Shown: piece by piece, positions 18,119 through 26,355 of the stretch
How positions within the stretch are numbered: position 1 is the first letter of the stretch
Layout of the letters: each line of letters opens with the position of its first letter
Source of the DNA: Candidatus Latescibacterota bacterium
GTDB taxonomy: Bacteria; Latescibacterota; UBA2968; UBA8231
NCBI GenBank assembly: GCA_007136405.1
Contig: SLHA01000064.1
Location: 1-55,405 of the forward strand
Length of the DNA stretch: 55,405 nucleotides
Reading direction: 5' to 3'
Program-made: the position numbers and the translations under genes
The notes under the pieces: model-generated
The model's input: the letters and a program-made list of their open reading frames with translations, nothing else
Database searches by the model: none
Told to the model about the DNA's origin: nothing

Positions 18119-19426
18119 ATGATGTACGATGCCGCAACAGAATCGCTGGCGCGCGCCGAATTGACTCAACTGCAGATCGAGCGCCTGCAGGCCATGCTGC
18201 GCCGGGTGTACCGCAACGTCGCCTTTTACCGCACCCGGTTCGACCAGCTAGGCATCGACGTGGAGCAGGTGCGGGATCTGGAAGCGCTCCAGCAGCTCCC
18301 ATGCACCACCCGCGCGGACCTGCAGGCGGCCTATCCTTACGGGATGTTCGGTGTCCCTCTGCGGGACATCGTCAGGCTGCACGCTTCCTCCGGAACCACC
18401 GGTAAACCAACCGTCGTAGGGTACACCCGCAATGATCTACAACACTGGTCCGCCCTGGTAGCCAGGCAACTGGTCAGCGTGGGAGTCAGCGAACACGACA
18501 TCGTGCAGATCGCGTTTTCGTACAGTCTGTTCACCGGAGGCCTGGGGTTCCACTATGGTGCGGAACTCCTCGGTGCCGCAGTCGTGCCGGCGTCCAGCGG
18601 CGCCAATGCTGCCGACCAACTGGCGATCATGCGGGATTACAAGACCACGGTGCTCGCGGGGACCCCCAGTTACGCCCTGACCATCGCTACAGCGCTGGAG
18701 GAACAGAGCCTGCATCCGGAGGAACTCAACCTGCGAGTCGGCGTGTTCGGTGCTGAACCCTGGAGTGAAGCGCTGCGTGAACGCATCGAGACGAAGCTGG
18801 GCCTGCGGGCTTATGACACGTACGGAGTCAGCGAGATCATGGGACCCGGGGTTGCCGCCGAGTGCGAACAGCGGTGCGGCATGCACATCAACGAGGACCA
18901 CTTCATCGCCGAAATCATCGATCCGCTCACGGAGATCAACAGGGGGACCGGCGAGGAAGGCGAGCTGGTGTTTACCACGATCACCAAGGAAGGTTTCCCG
19001 GTCATCCGCTATCGGACCGGAGACCTGGCCGTGCTGCTCGACGGGGATTGCGACTGCGGTCGCACCTTTGTACGCATGGGGCGCGTAGAGGGACGCACCG
19101 ACGACCTGGTCATGGCCCAAGGCATCAAGTTCATGCCGTCTCAATTGCGCGAGGTTCTCATGCGCCAGCGCTGGATCCGCCCGGACACGGCCATCGTCCT
19201 GGACCGGAAAGACGGCAGCGACACCATAGAGGTGCAGGTAGCCGTTTCCGAGGAGGCGCCGTTCTTCGATGAGATCTCCCGTGTTTCCGAGCTCAGAGCG
19301 GAGATCGTCCGGACCTTGCGCACCGAGATGGGGATTTCGGTGAAACTGACCTTCGTGGAGAGTGCCACGCTGCGGCAGAAGGTAGGAACCAAGGGCGTGA
19401 GTGTGACCGACCACAGACAGCGTTGA
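18119..19426 (+). CDS. paaK: Phenylacetate-CoA ligase-like AMP-forming enzyme
   Basis: This 435-residue adenylate-forming ligase makes an aryl-CoA from an aromatic acid, ATP and CoA. It carries the nucleotide loop 'SSGTTGKPTVVGYT' (about 93-106), 'DTYGVSEIMGPG' (the A5-type motif), 'YRTGDLA' and the C-terminal lid region. The length is typical for PaaK. Two ATG codons (18119, 18122) follow AAAGGGACAC. Lying directly behind a complete LivHMGF importer, it suggests that the imported compound is an aryl acid (phenylacetate, indoleacetate or similar) which is trapped as a CoA thioester. The exact acid is not known. Confidence 0.9.
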   Translation: MMYDAATESLARAELTQLQIERLQAMLRRVYRNVAFYRTRFDQLGIDVEQVRDLEALQQLPCTTRADLQAAYPYGMFGVPLRDIVRLHASSGTTGKPTVVGYTRNDLQHWSALVARQLVSVGVSEHDIVQIAFSYSLFTGGLGFHYGAELLGAAVVPASSGANAADQLAIMRDYKTTVLAGTPSYALTIATALEEQSLHPEELNLRVGVFGAEPWSEALRERIETKLGLRAYDTYGVSEIMGPGVAAECEQRCGMHINEDHFIAEIIDPLTEINRGTGEEGELVFTTITKEGFPVIRYRTGDLAVLLDGDCDCGRTFVRMGRVEGRTDDLVMAQGIKFMPSQLREVLMRQRWIRPDTAIVLDRKDGSDTIEVQVAVSEEAPFFDEISRVSELRAEIVRTLRTEMGISVKLTFVESATLRQKVGTKGVSVTDHRQR

Positions 19427-19494
19427 TCATCGAATGCCAGCGGGTAGGCTGCGCCGTAGCATGACCCCTTTCATAGATGACATAAGAGGACGAC

Positions 19495-20493
19495 ATGACA
19501 GCAACCCGTACCGCCGACCTCCGTGCCCGGCTCAAGAGCCTGTCGCGGCTCTCTCTTGCCGACCTGCCAACGCCCCTGCTCGAACTGCCGCGCCTGTCAG
19601 AGCATCTGGGCGGACCGCGCCTGCTGGTGAAACGGGAGGACCAGACCGGCATGGCTTTTGGGGGCAACAAGGTCCGCGAATTCGAGTACTCCGTGGCGCC
19701 GGCCGTGGATGAAGGCTACGATGTTCTGCTTCATGGGGCGGCATCCCAGTCGAACCAGTCGCGCGTTACCGCCGCCACAGCCGCCCGGCTGGGACTCAAG
19801 GCCGTGATGGTAGGCCGGCAGGATGCTCACGCAGAGCCGGTAAACGGCAACTTGCTGTTGACGACTCTGTTCGGTGCCGAGGTACATCTGGTGCAGTCCG
19901 GCGAGGAACGCCAGCGCGTCATCGAGCAGCTGGAGGCAGCCGGACACAAGGTCTATGATACCAGCAGTGACGGCTATTACCTGCGCAGTGTCGCCTACGT
20001 GGATGGTTGCCTGGAACTGCAGGATCAGCTGCTGGAGCGCGACCTGCGCGCCGACGGGATCTACCTGGCTTCTGGGATGCACACCCACTGCGGATTGTCG
20101 GTGGGCGCTGCCGCCCTGGGCATGGATGCGCGGATCGTCGGGATCAGCATGTCACCGCAGGACGACACCGTGGAGCAGGGACGGTTGGCGGCAACCGCCA
20201 ACCATGTCGCCGAACTGCTGGACCTCGATCTGAACTTTGGCCCGGAGGATTTCGAGACGTACGGCGCGTACGCCGGGCAGGCGTACGGAGTGCCTACGTC
20301 TGCGGGTCTGGAAGCGTTACGCCTGGCGGCCCGGTACGAAGCCCTGGTTCTGGATCCGGTGTATACCAGCAAGGCCTTTGCCGGCATGATCGACCATATT
20401 CGCCAGGGACAGTGGAACAAAGATCAGACGCTGGTCTTCGTGCACACCGGCGGGACACCGGGCCTTTTTGCCTATGCGCAGGAGGTCTTGTAG
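19495..20493 (+). CDS. dcyD: D-cysteine desulfhydrase (PLP-dependent)
   Basis: This 332-residue fold-type II PLP enzyme is from the ACC deaminase/D-cysteine desulfhydrase family. The PLP lysine lies in 'GGNKVREFE' (about 58-61). Two positions separate the two activities. ACC deaminases have Glu after 'DPVY' and Leu in 'HLGGVP'; this protein has Thr in both places ('DPVYTSKAFAG', 'HTGGTPGLF'). This is the DcyD pattern, giving pyruvate, sulfide and ammonia from D-cysteine. AGAGGACGAC precedes the ATG. It lies 68 nt after the ligase gene and may be read from the same transcript. Confidence 0.85.
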   Translation: MTATRTADLRARLKSLSRLSLADLPTPLLELPRLSEHLGGPRLLVKREDQTGMAFGGNKVREFEYSVAPAVDEGYDVLLHGAASQSNQSRVTAATAARLGLKAVMVGRQDAHAEPVNGNLLLTTLFGAEVHLVQSGEERQRVIEQLEAAGHKVYDTSSDGYYLRSVAYVDGCLELQDQLLERDLRADGIYLASGMHTHCGLSVGAAALGMDARIVGISMSPQDDTVEQGRLAATANHVAELLDLDLNFGPEDFETYGAYAGQAYGVPTSAGLEALRLAARYEALVLDPVYTSKAFAGMIDHIRQGQWNKDQTLVFVHTGGTPGLFAYAQEVL

Positions 20494-20526
20494 GACCAAA
20501 ACCGCCAACAGCGCCATTCAGCTGCA

Positions 20527-20560
20527 GGCGGCGCGTCCACCGAAGCAGGGACGCGCCGCC
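20527..20560. terminator. GC-rich hairpin between convergent genes
   Basis: GGCGGCGCGTCC (20527-20538) pairs perfectly with GGACGCGCCGCC (20549-20560) across a 10-nt loop, 33 nt after the dcyD stop codon and before the convergent TlpA-like gene. There is no U-tract on either strand. It may stop transcription only with help from Rho, or may simply protect 3' ends. Confidence 0.5.
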
Positions 20561-20675
20561 CATACCGTTCCCGGGTCCCCGGAGAAAGATCGGTTCCCGC
20601 TGCTAGGCGATCCGCGTGATCGCTGTGCCGTGCGAACCGTTGTACGGCAGCTCCGGCGTGTGCTGCGCTATCGTC

Positions 20676-21287
20676 TCACAAGCCGAGGAGCTCCCTGATC
20701 CCGCTCTCGAGTCCCGCGCTGGCGTTGGCGCCCAGGAACTCGTGGCGCAATTCACCCGCCCCATCGTATAGAAGATAGGCCGGCACACCGCCCTCCCATG
20801 TTCGGCCCGTGGCATACACGAATTCACTGTAGTTCCTCGTGTCCAGCAGGAGCGACTCTCCCAGCGTCCCGTGTGCCTGGAGAAAGGCGATGACGTCGGG
20901 GCTCCTGTCCAGCGTATCGACGCTCAGGGTGAGCACTGAGAGTCCCTGGTCCTCATATCGAGCCGCGATGCGCTGCAGCTGCGGCCAGGCTTCAACGCAG
21001 GGCAGACACCAGGTAGCCCACACCGACAGCAGCACAGCCTTCCCCCCCTGCGCCTCGATATGCGCCTGCAGCCCCTGAAGATCGACCCTGTTCAGGTCAA
21101 CGCCGGCAGGAGACACCGCATCCGGCCCTGCGGCCGCTCCGTCATCAGCAGCCGGCTCCGGAGAACAGGCCGCGATGATCAAGGAGCACCCCAACAGCAG
21201 GCTACACGCCGGAGCCGTGATGGTGCGCAGGAAGGACACGCCAGCCTGCTTGAGCCGCAAACTGTGTCGCATTCGCGTCGGATTCAT
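20676..21287 (-). CDS. TlpA-like thioredoxin-fold lipoprotein
   Basis: This is an extracytoplasmic thiol-disulfide protein of about 203 residues. It has a basic start, a hydrophobic core and a lipobox 'LIIAAC', followed by an acidic, Ala-rich linker. The thioredoxin fold then carries the active site 'WATWCLPCVEAWPQL', so the CXXC is C-L-P-C. The 'GGVPAYLLYD' segment supplies the cis-Pro loop. It probably reduces or transfers electrons to periplasmic proteins, such as in cytochrome c or redox-enzyme maturation. The start is uncertain. ATG codons at 21287 and 21272 are both possible, and neither has a good ribosome binding site. Confidence 0.82.
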   Translation of the reverse strand: MNPTRMRHSLRLKQAGVSFLRTITAPACSLLLGCSLIIAACSPEPAADDGAAAGPDAVSPAGVDLNRVDLQGLQAHIEAQGGKAVLLSVWATWCLPCVEAWPQLQRIAARYEDQGLSVLTLSVDTLDRSPDVIAFLQAHGTLGESLLLDTRNYSEFVYATGRTWEGGVPAYLLYDGAGELRHEFLGANASAGLESGIRELLGL

Positions 21288-21333
21288 ACAGGTGCCGCTA
21301 TGACAGGTCTCGGCGGTTTGAGGCAAAGCCTGG

Positions 21334-21942
21334 CTAGTGATTGTCCGGCCGGTATTTCACCGTGCACCCGAACTGGGCCGTCTTCACGTGCTCGATCTCC
21401 CGTCCGGCTAGTATGGCCTCCAGCGCATCCGCCAGGTAGTCCGGATCCTCGTGCCGGTTGTCGATCGCCCCTTCGTACACCACCCTTGGGACGTTAGCGC
21501 CGTCTTCCATGGTATACCGAACCACGAAAATATGCGGTGTGACCGTGGCCCCGTAGGCCCGTGCCACCTGTTGGGTCTCATCGTACAGGTAAGGGAACGG
21601 AAAGCCTTTTTCCTCGGCCCTTACCTGCATTTGCGGGAACCCGTCCGCCGGTACCATGTCGGCCGGGTTGGGGTTGACCGCCAGAAACTGTATGCCCCGC
21701 GGCTGGTAGCGGTTGCCCAGGGCAACCAGCTTGTCCTCGTAGTCCACCGCATAGGGACAGTGGTTGCAGGTGAATACCACCACGATCGCCTCGTTATCCG
21801 CGTATTGAGCCAGCGAATGATAGCGGTAGTCCACACCGAACAGTTCGAATTCCGGCGCCATGTCGCCGGGATCGACGCCGGCGTGAGCGCCGGTCATCAG
21901 CCCGGCCAACAACGCCGCGACGAGAATCGTTCTTCGATTCAT
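21334..21942 (-). CDS. Exported redoxin-domain protein with CNHC motif
   Basis: This 202-residue protein has a signal peptide (1-21, 'LVAALLAGLMTGAHA') and an AhpC/TSA-type redoxin domain. The redox motif is 'FTCNHCPYAVDYEDKL', a Cys-Asn-His-Cys pair typical of a family of thioredoxin-like proteins that usually reads CNHCPYV. 'ATVTPHIFVV' provides the cis-Pro. GGAGG 7 nt before the ATG fixes the start at 21942. It lies 46 bp upstream of the TlpA-like gene on the same strand, so the two probably form a small periplasmic redox operon. The substrate is unknown. Confidence 0.82.
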   Translation of the reverse strand: MNRRTILVAALLAGLMTGAHAGVDPGDMAPEFELFGVDYRYHSLAQYADNEAIVVVFTCNHCPYAVDYEDKLVALGNRYQPRGIQFLAVNPNPADMVPADGFPQMQVRAEEKGFPFPYLYDETQQVARAYGATVTPHIFVVRYTMEDGANVPRVVYEGAIDNRHEDPDYLADALEAILAGREIEHVKTAQFGCTVKYRPDNH

Positions 21943-22387
21943 CAGACTGCCTCCTCGCTGGAGTTGCGGGATTACGGCTGTGTGTATCCTGATTCTGTTA
22001 ATGTACATTTTCACGCTTGCGGCGCAATCAGCCTGTTTCAGCCGATTCCCCGGCTGGGAGTTCAGGCCAGCGGCCGGGGGAATGCTTGACACCGGCGTCG
22101 CCCTCCTGTTTATTCGCCAGATACACATCTCGCCCTATGGACTCGTCGTTGCCGCCCAGCTGCCATCGCGGTCGTTTATCCGCTACAGACCGTTGTCTGA
22201 TCTGCTCGTATTCGAACCACGGACAGTCTGCGTAGTCTGCCGCGGCGTCACCCACTACCGGTACTGACTGCCTTTGCCAGAGCCGAGAACCAGGCCCGTG
22301 CCTGCATCGCGTGATACCGGAAGCAGCCAGGTTGAGCCCCTGGAGGATGGGCGCGGCCGCGGGCGTACCGCCCTGTTGCTGCACCAC
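21943..22387. other. 445-bp divergent intergenic region
   Basis: This lies between the redoxin gene (minus) and the MFS gene (plus). It holds the near-consensus plus-strand promoter listed separately and a 10-bp palindrome, AATGTACATT, near 22000-22009. The leader from that promoter to the first ATG of the MFS gene would be about 265 nt, so an upstream GTG or TTG start (22295, 22274) or a structured leader is possible. No small gene with a ribosome binding site is seen. Confidence 0.45.
22086..22114 (+). promoter_or_regulatory. Sigma-70-type promoter upstream of the MFS gene
   Basis: TTGACA (22086-22091) and TTTATT (22109-22114) are separated by exactly 17 bp. This is the same hexamer pair and spacing as the promoter in front of rex. 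Transcription would start near 22121. Confidence 0.6.
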
Positions 22388-23626
22388 ATGCAGGGTTGGC
22401 GCACATTCAAGTCGTTTGTCCGCTACCCGACCTTTCGTTGGTACATGCTGTCGACCACAGCGCACGGTTCGGCCATGAACATGCAGCAGCTCGTGCGCGG
22501 TTATCTCGTTTTCCAGCTGACCAGTTCCTTCAGTGCCCTCGGTTTGCTGGCCCTGGCCAACGCCCTGCCCCGGTTGGGCCTGGCCTTGATCGGCGGCTTG
22601 CTGGCCGATCGTTCCAACAAGCGCCACGTGATCCAGGCAGGCCAGGCCGTCAACTTCGTGTTTTCGATTGCGGTGGCCATTCTACTGCTCCGTGACGCCT
22701 TGCGTTTCGAACACCTGCTGTTCGCCGCCGCCATTCAGGGCATAGCCAACTCGTTCGTCATGCCATCTCGTTCCTCCATGATCCCATCGCTGGTCAAGCG
22801 CAGTCTGTTCACCAATGCGGTGGCACTGAACCAGGGTTCACAGAATGTGATGCGGCTGCTTGCTCCGGCACTGGCCGGGTTGCTGGTGGCGGTCATGGGT
22901 GCCGCACTGGTCTATCTGGTGATGGCCGGACTTTACGTTCTGGCCATACTGTCGCTGTTTCGCGTGCCGCCGCTGGGTCCGGAGAAACCGCCTGCAGGCA
23001 CGCCTCCCAGACCAGGGAACACGCTGCAACGTGCGTGGGGGGATGTGATCGATGGATTGCGGTACATTGCGGGCAACCGCCCCCTGCTGCTGCTGATGGG
23101 AGTGCACATGGCTATCGGCGCCTTCGTCATGCCCTATCAACGCATGTTGCCCGGATTCGTCGAAACCGTTCTGGGCGCCGGCGCCTGGGAACTGGGCGTG
23201 TTGATGATGCTGACCGGGCTGGGAGCGTTGTTCGGCTCGCTGCTCATCGCCTCCATCCCGCCGCATCGGCGGGGCCGCAACCTGCTGCTCAGCGGCCTGC
23301 TGTTTGCCGTCGCTCTGGCCTTGTTCGCGACCTCGCGATCGGTGTGGTTCACCATGGTTATCGTGGTGGTGATCGGTATCGGTCAGGCCACCCGCCAAGC
23401 CCTGAACTTCGCGCTGGTGCAGTCCAACCTCAGTGACGCGTACCGCGGTCGCGTCATGAGCGTATACATGATGGAGATGGGCTTGATATCGCTGGGCGCG
23501 TACGGCGTCGGCATGGTGGCCGAATGGGTGGGCATCCAGGTGGCCCTGGGGGGTGCTGCGCTGATGATTCTCCTGTTGCTCTCCGGTGTATACCTTTTTG
23601 TGCCGTCCTATCGCCAGCTGGATTGA
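22388..23626 (+). CDS. MFS transporter, EntS/MFS_3-like exporter
   Basis: This 412-residue inner-membrane protein has about twelve hydrophobic helices. The loop 'GGLLADRSNKRHVIQ' between helices 2 and 3 is the MFS motif A, and a second copy-like loop 'PPHRRGRN' lies in the second half. 'ALNQGSQNVMRLLAPALAGLL' and 'DAYRGRVMSVYMMEMG' are typical of the MFS_3 (enterobactin exporter-like) group. The substrate is unknown. The start is uncertain: ATG 22388 gives the normal family length, but it has no ribosome binding site and the frame is open up to TTG 22274. It is followed on the same strand by the radical SAM gene. Confidence 0.85.
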   Translation: MQGWRTFKSFVRYPTFRWYMLSTTAHGSAMNMQQLVRGYLVFQLTSSFSALGLLALANALPRLGLALIGGLLADRSNKRHVIQAGQAVNFVFSIAVAILLLRDALRFEHLLFAAAIQGIANSFVMPSRSSMIPSLVKRSLFTNAVALNQGSQNVMRLLAPALAGLLVAVMGAALVYLVMAGLYVLAILSLFRVPPLGPEKPPAGTPPRPGNTLQRAWGDVIDGLRYIAGNRPLLLLMGVHMAIGAFVMPYQRMLPGFVETVLGAGAWELGVLMMLTGLGALFGSLLIASIPPHRRGRNLLLSGLLFAVALALFATSRSVWFTMVIVVVIGIGQATRQALNFALVQSNLSDAYRGRVMSVYMMEMGLISLGAYGVGMVAEWVGIQVALGGAALMILLLLSGVYLFVPSYRQLD

Positions 23627-23734
23627 CCGGTACGCCCCGCGCGACGCGGACCTGACAGGTATCTTCGTGTACCACCGGCCACGCGGCAAGCCGGAGAGTA
23701 TTCAACGAGTAAGGTGTTGCCGAGGAAGCGTCTG

Positions 23735-24715
23735 ATGAACGTTGCCGAAGATAAACCGCTGATCCTGACCCTGGGGCGCTGGTTCAGGAGGAATCTGGGA
23801 TATCCGCTGCGCAAGCTCAGCGTGGATGCCGGATTCACCTGCCCTAACCGGGACGGGACGCTGTCTTCCGGTGGCTGCACTTTCTGCGACAATCGCTCCT
23901 TCGCTGTCGGCACCCGTCTGGCCGGGTTGTCCATAACCGAACAGGTGAGCCGCCAGCGGGAGCAGATTCTGCAGCGCCATCCGGGTACGCGGTTCCTGGT
24001 CTACTTTCAGGCGAACACCAATACGTATGCGCCGGTGGAGGTGCTCCGCGCCCGGTACGATCAGGCGCTCACCGTTGCCGGCGACATAGACGGACTTGCG
24101 GTGGGCACACGACCGGATTGTCTGGACGACGCGGCCGTGGAACTGCTGCAGTCTTATGCCGGAGCCGGCAGACACGTATGGGTGGAACTGGGGTTGCAGT
24201 CCATCCACGACCACCTGCACGCGGACCTGAACCGTGCGTACGGAGTGCAGGCCTTCGACGACGCGGTACACCGCCTGGCGGCAGGGCACCCGCTGCATGT
24301 CTGCGCCCACCTCATCTTCGGCCTTCCGGGCGAAAGCTGGCGGCACATGATGGAAACGGTGGAGCACGTGGCCGCGCTCCCCGTCGCCGGAGTCAAGTTC
24401 CACCATCTGCACGTCGTGCGCGGCACGCCCCTGGAGGCGCGGTACCGGCGGGAGCGGTTTCCGCTTCCCGCCATCGACGCGTACAGCGGCTGGGTCGCCG
24501 ATGCCATCCAGCGCCTGCGGCTGGACATGGCCGTGCAACGGGTTTGCGGCGAAGCGCCGGCGGAGATGCTCGTCGAACCCTCCTGGAGCTGCGCTTCCAG
24601 GCGCATGCTGGGCATCATCGAGCGACGACTGGTGCAACGAGGCACGCGCCAGGGAACGGACTGGCTGCCCCATGGGCCCGTACACCCGCATGGCCAGCGG
24701 CCTGCCAGTTTATGA
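23735..24715 (+). CDS. Radical SAM protein, YhcC/TIGR01212 family
   Basis: This 326-residue enzyme has the family's unusual cluster motif with a long first spacing, 'CPNRDGTLSSGGCTFC' (about 35-50), then 'VYFQANTNTYAP' and 'GLPGESWRHMMETV'. Members of this Elp3-related family are uncharacterised oxidoreductases, probably acting on RNA or cofactors. GAGGAAG 6 nt before the ATG fixes the start. The last residues ('HPHGQRPASL') are encoded by the first unit of a tandem repeat that continues past the stop codon, so the tail is probably not conserved. Confidence 0.88.
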   Translation: MNVAEDKPLILTLGRWFRRNLGYPLRKLSVDAGFTCPNRDGTLSSGGCTFCDNRSFAVGTRLAGLSITEQVSRQREQILQRHPGTRFLVYFQANTNTYAPVEVLRARYDQALTVAGDIDGLAVGTRPDCLDDAAVELLQSYAGAGRHVWVELGLQSIHDHLHADLNRAYGVQAFDDAVHRLAAGHPLHVCAHLIFGLPGESWRHMMETVEHVAALPVAGVKFHHLHVVRGTPLEARYRRERFPLPAIDAYSGWVADAIQRLRLDMAVQRVCGEAPAEMLVEPSWSCASRRMLGIIERRLVQRGTRQGTDWLPHGPVHPHGQRPASL

Positions 24716-24957
24716 GATCACGCGTTCGCATGGCCACCGGCCTGCGGACTCATGATTCCGCGCGCCCGCAAGGCCACGAAAACGCGCGTTCATGCGTCCA
24801 TGCGTACTCGCGCTCACAAGGCCATCAGCCCGCGCGTTCATGCGTCCGTATGCCGCGTGTCAGCCAGGCCACCAGCTTGTGGACATACGAGTCCGCACGC
24901 CCGCGCGCCCATATGCCCTTGAGCCCATGAGCTTCCGGTGAGCCCATGAGCTTCCGG
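24679..24957. repeat. Degenerate tandem repeat array (about 40-bp units)
   Basis: About six diverged units of 39-48 bp start inside the last codons of the radical SAM gene and run to 24957. Clear pairs are CGCATGGCCASCGGCCTGC at 24688 and 24727, an exact 17-bp match CGCGCGTTCATGCGTCC at 24783 and 24831, and an exact 19-bp tandem pair TGAGCCCATGAGCTTCCGG at 24920 and 24939. The rest of the gap up to 25053 holds no supported gene or promoter. Confidence 0.75.
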
Positions 24958-25053
24958 GCGGCATCAAGGGCGAAGCCCGATGCGCCGGACCCGACATGCC
25001 TATGGGCCTCCCCCGAATGCACTCACAACCGGCATCACTACGAAAATCCTTCT

Positions 25054-26322
25054 CTATTCACCTGTATACCCCTGTTCGGCCCAGATCCTGCGGGCGTAAG
25101 CCAGGGCGTCGGCGGAAGGCTTGACTTCTCCCATGATGCTGGGCCACGGATCCCCTTCCCTGCGGCGGGCGGGATCCGGCTGCCAGTGATCGTCCGCGTA
25201 TTGGCTGCGCACAGTCTTGTCACGGAAGTCCGGAATGACCACCGGACTGGCATCATCCAGAGCCGAACGGTAGGCCTGGATGCCGACGATGGAAGCGGCA
25301 ACACCGCGGTACACGTCCCAATACGGCTGTTCGTTGCGGCGGATGGCTTCGGCAAAGTGGTAGTTCATGAAGTAATCACCACCCCCGTGCCCGCTCTGCG
25401 CGGCCTGCTGATGCTCTGCCGGGAATTCGGCCCGGTACGTCGACTCCTCCGGCTTGCCGTCACCCTCGTGGTAGTTTTCCCGGCGGAACCATACCTGGTT
25501 GCGGTCGCCGCAGCGGAGATTCTCCATGTGCCCCCGGCTGCCATGGATACGCACCCCTACCCCGTGACCCCGCAACCCTACCTGCAGCAGCTTGACCACC
25601 GCTCCGTTGTCCATGCGCACGGTGATCATGGATGCGGCATCGTTGCACCGTGCCACCCGCTGGTAGACCGGATCGTCGGCGCAACGGGGTATGACGAAGC
25701 CGTTGACCTTGTGTGGCCGGGTGTCGGTGATGAACATCACCGGCGCCAGCGCGTGGGTGCAGTAATAGGTGGCCGGCAGCCAGTTGCGCCAGTGACCGGT
25801 ACCGGGCGATATGCGGTTGGTGCTGTCTGCGTCCATGGGATGGACGTATTCACCCTCACCGTACATGAAACGGCCCACCCGGCCATTCTGGTACAGCCGC
25901 CGCATCTCCTGGTTGAACAGCATGTACGGGTAATTTTCCGCGAACATGTAGATCCGGCCGCTGCGTTCCACCGCCTCCACCAGTTCGACCCCCTGGGCCA
26001 GCGTGAAACAGGCGGAGGTCTCCGACATCACATGCATGCCCGCGTTCAACGCCTTGACTGCGAACGGGGCATGCTCGTGGAAGTAGTTGGCCAGGATGAC
26101 GGCATCCATGTCGTGCTCGAGGAAGCGTTCATAGTCCGTGTAGGTGGCTACCTGCAGTTCCTTGCCGACTTTCTCCAGACGTTCTTCCCAGGTATCGCAG
26201 AGGGCCACCAGTTCCATGCCCAGATGCGGTCCGGCACCGGCTGCGAAGCCATGGCCGCGTCCGACGCCGATCACGCCGACGCGGATCGGTGTCTGCTTTT
26301 TGCCTGTCGAGGTGCCTGCCAT
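25054..26322 (-). CDS. Gfo/Idh/MocA-family oxidoreductase
   Basis: This 422-residue NAD(P)-dependent dehydrogenase probably acts on a sugar or cyclitol. The Rossmann motif 'GVIGVGRGHG' lies at about 16-25, and the 'SETSACFTLAQGVEL' segment replaces the usual 'CEKP' catalytic lysine motif. The family lysine is thus not obvious there, a deviation seen in some subfamilies of uncertain activity. 'FAENYPYML' and the 'TGHWRNWLPATYYCTHALAPVMFIT' region form the substrate domain. GGAGGGAGA precedes the ATG. It starts 33 nt after the glycyl-radical activase gene, so they form an operon. Confidence 0.87.
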   Translation of the reverse strand: MAGTSTGKKQTPIRVGVIGVGRGHGFAAGAGPHLGMELVALCDTWEERLEKVGKELQVATYTDYERFLEHDMDAVILANYFHEHAPFAVKALNAGMHVMSETSACFTLAQGVELVEAVERSGRIYMFAENYPYMLFNQEMRRLYQNGRVGRFMYGEGEYVHPMDADSTNRISPGTGHWRNWLPATYYCTHALAPVMFITDTRPHKVNGFVIPRCADDPVYQRVARCNDAASMITVRMDNGAVVKLLQVGLRGHGVGVRIHGSRGHMENLRCGDRNQVWFRRENYHEGDGKPEESTYRAEFPAEHQQAAQSGHGGGDYFMNYHFAEAIRRNEQPYWDVYRGVAASIVGIQAYRSALDDASPVVIPDFRDKTVRSQYADDHWQPDPARRREGDPWPSIMGEVKPSADALAYARRIWAEQGYTGE

Positions 26323-26355
26323 GGAAATCTCCCTCCTCGGGTGAGCGGGTTGGAT

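Noticed and set aside
19495..20493. ACC deaminase
   Set aside because: Thr replaces the Glu and Leu that mark ACC deaminases at the two specificity positions.
24679..24957. CRISPR array or REP/IS element
   Set aside because: Units are contiguous and degenerate, with no spacers, no transposase and no terminal inverted repeats.
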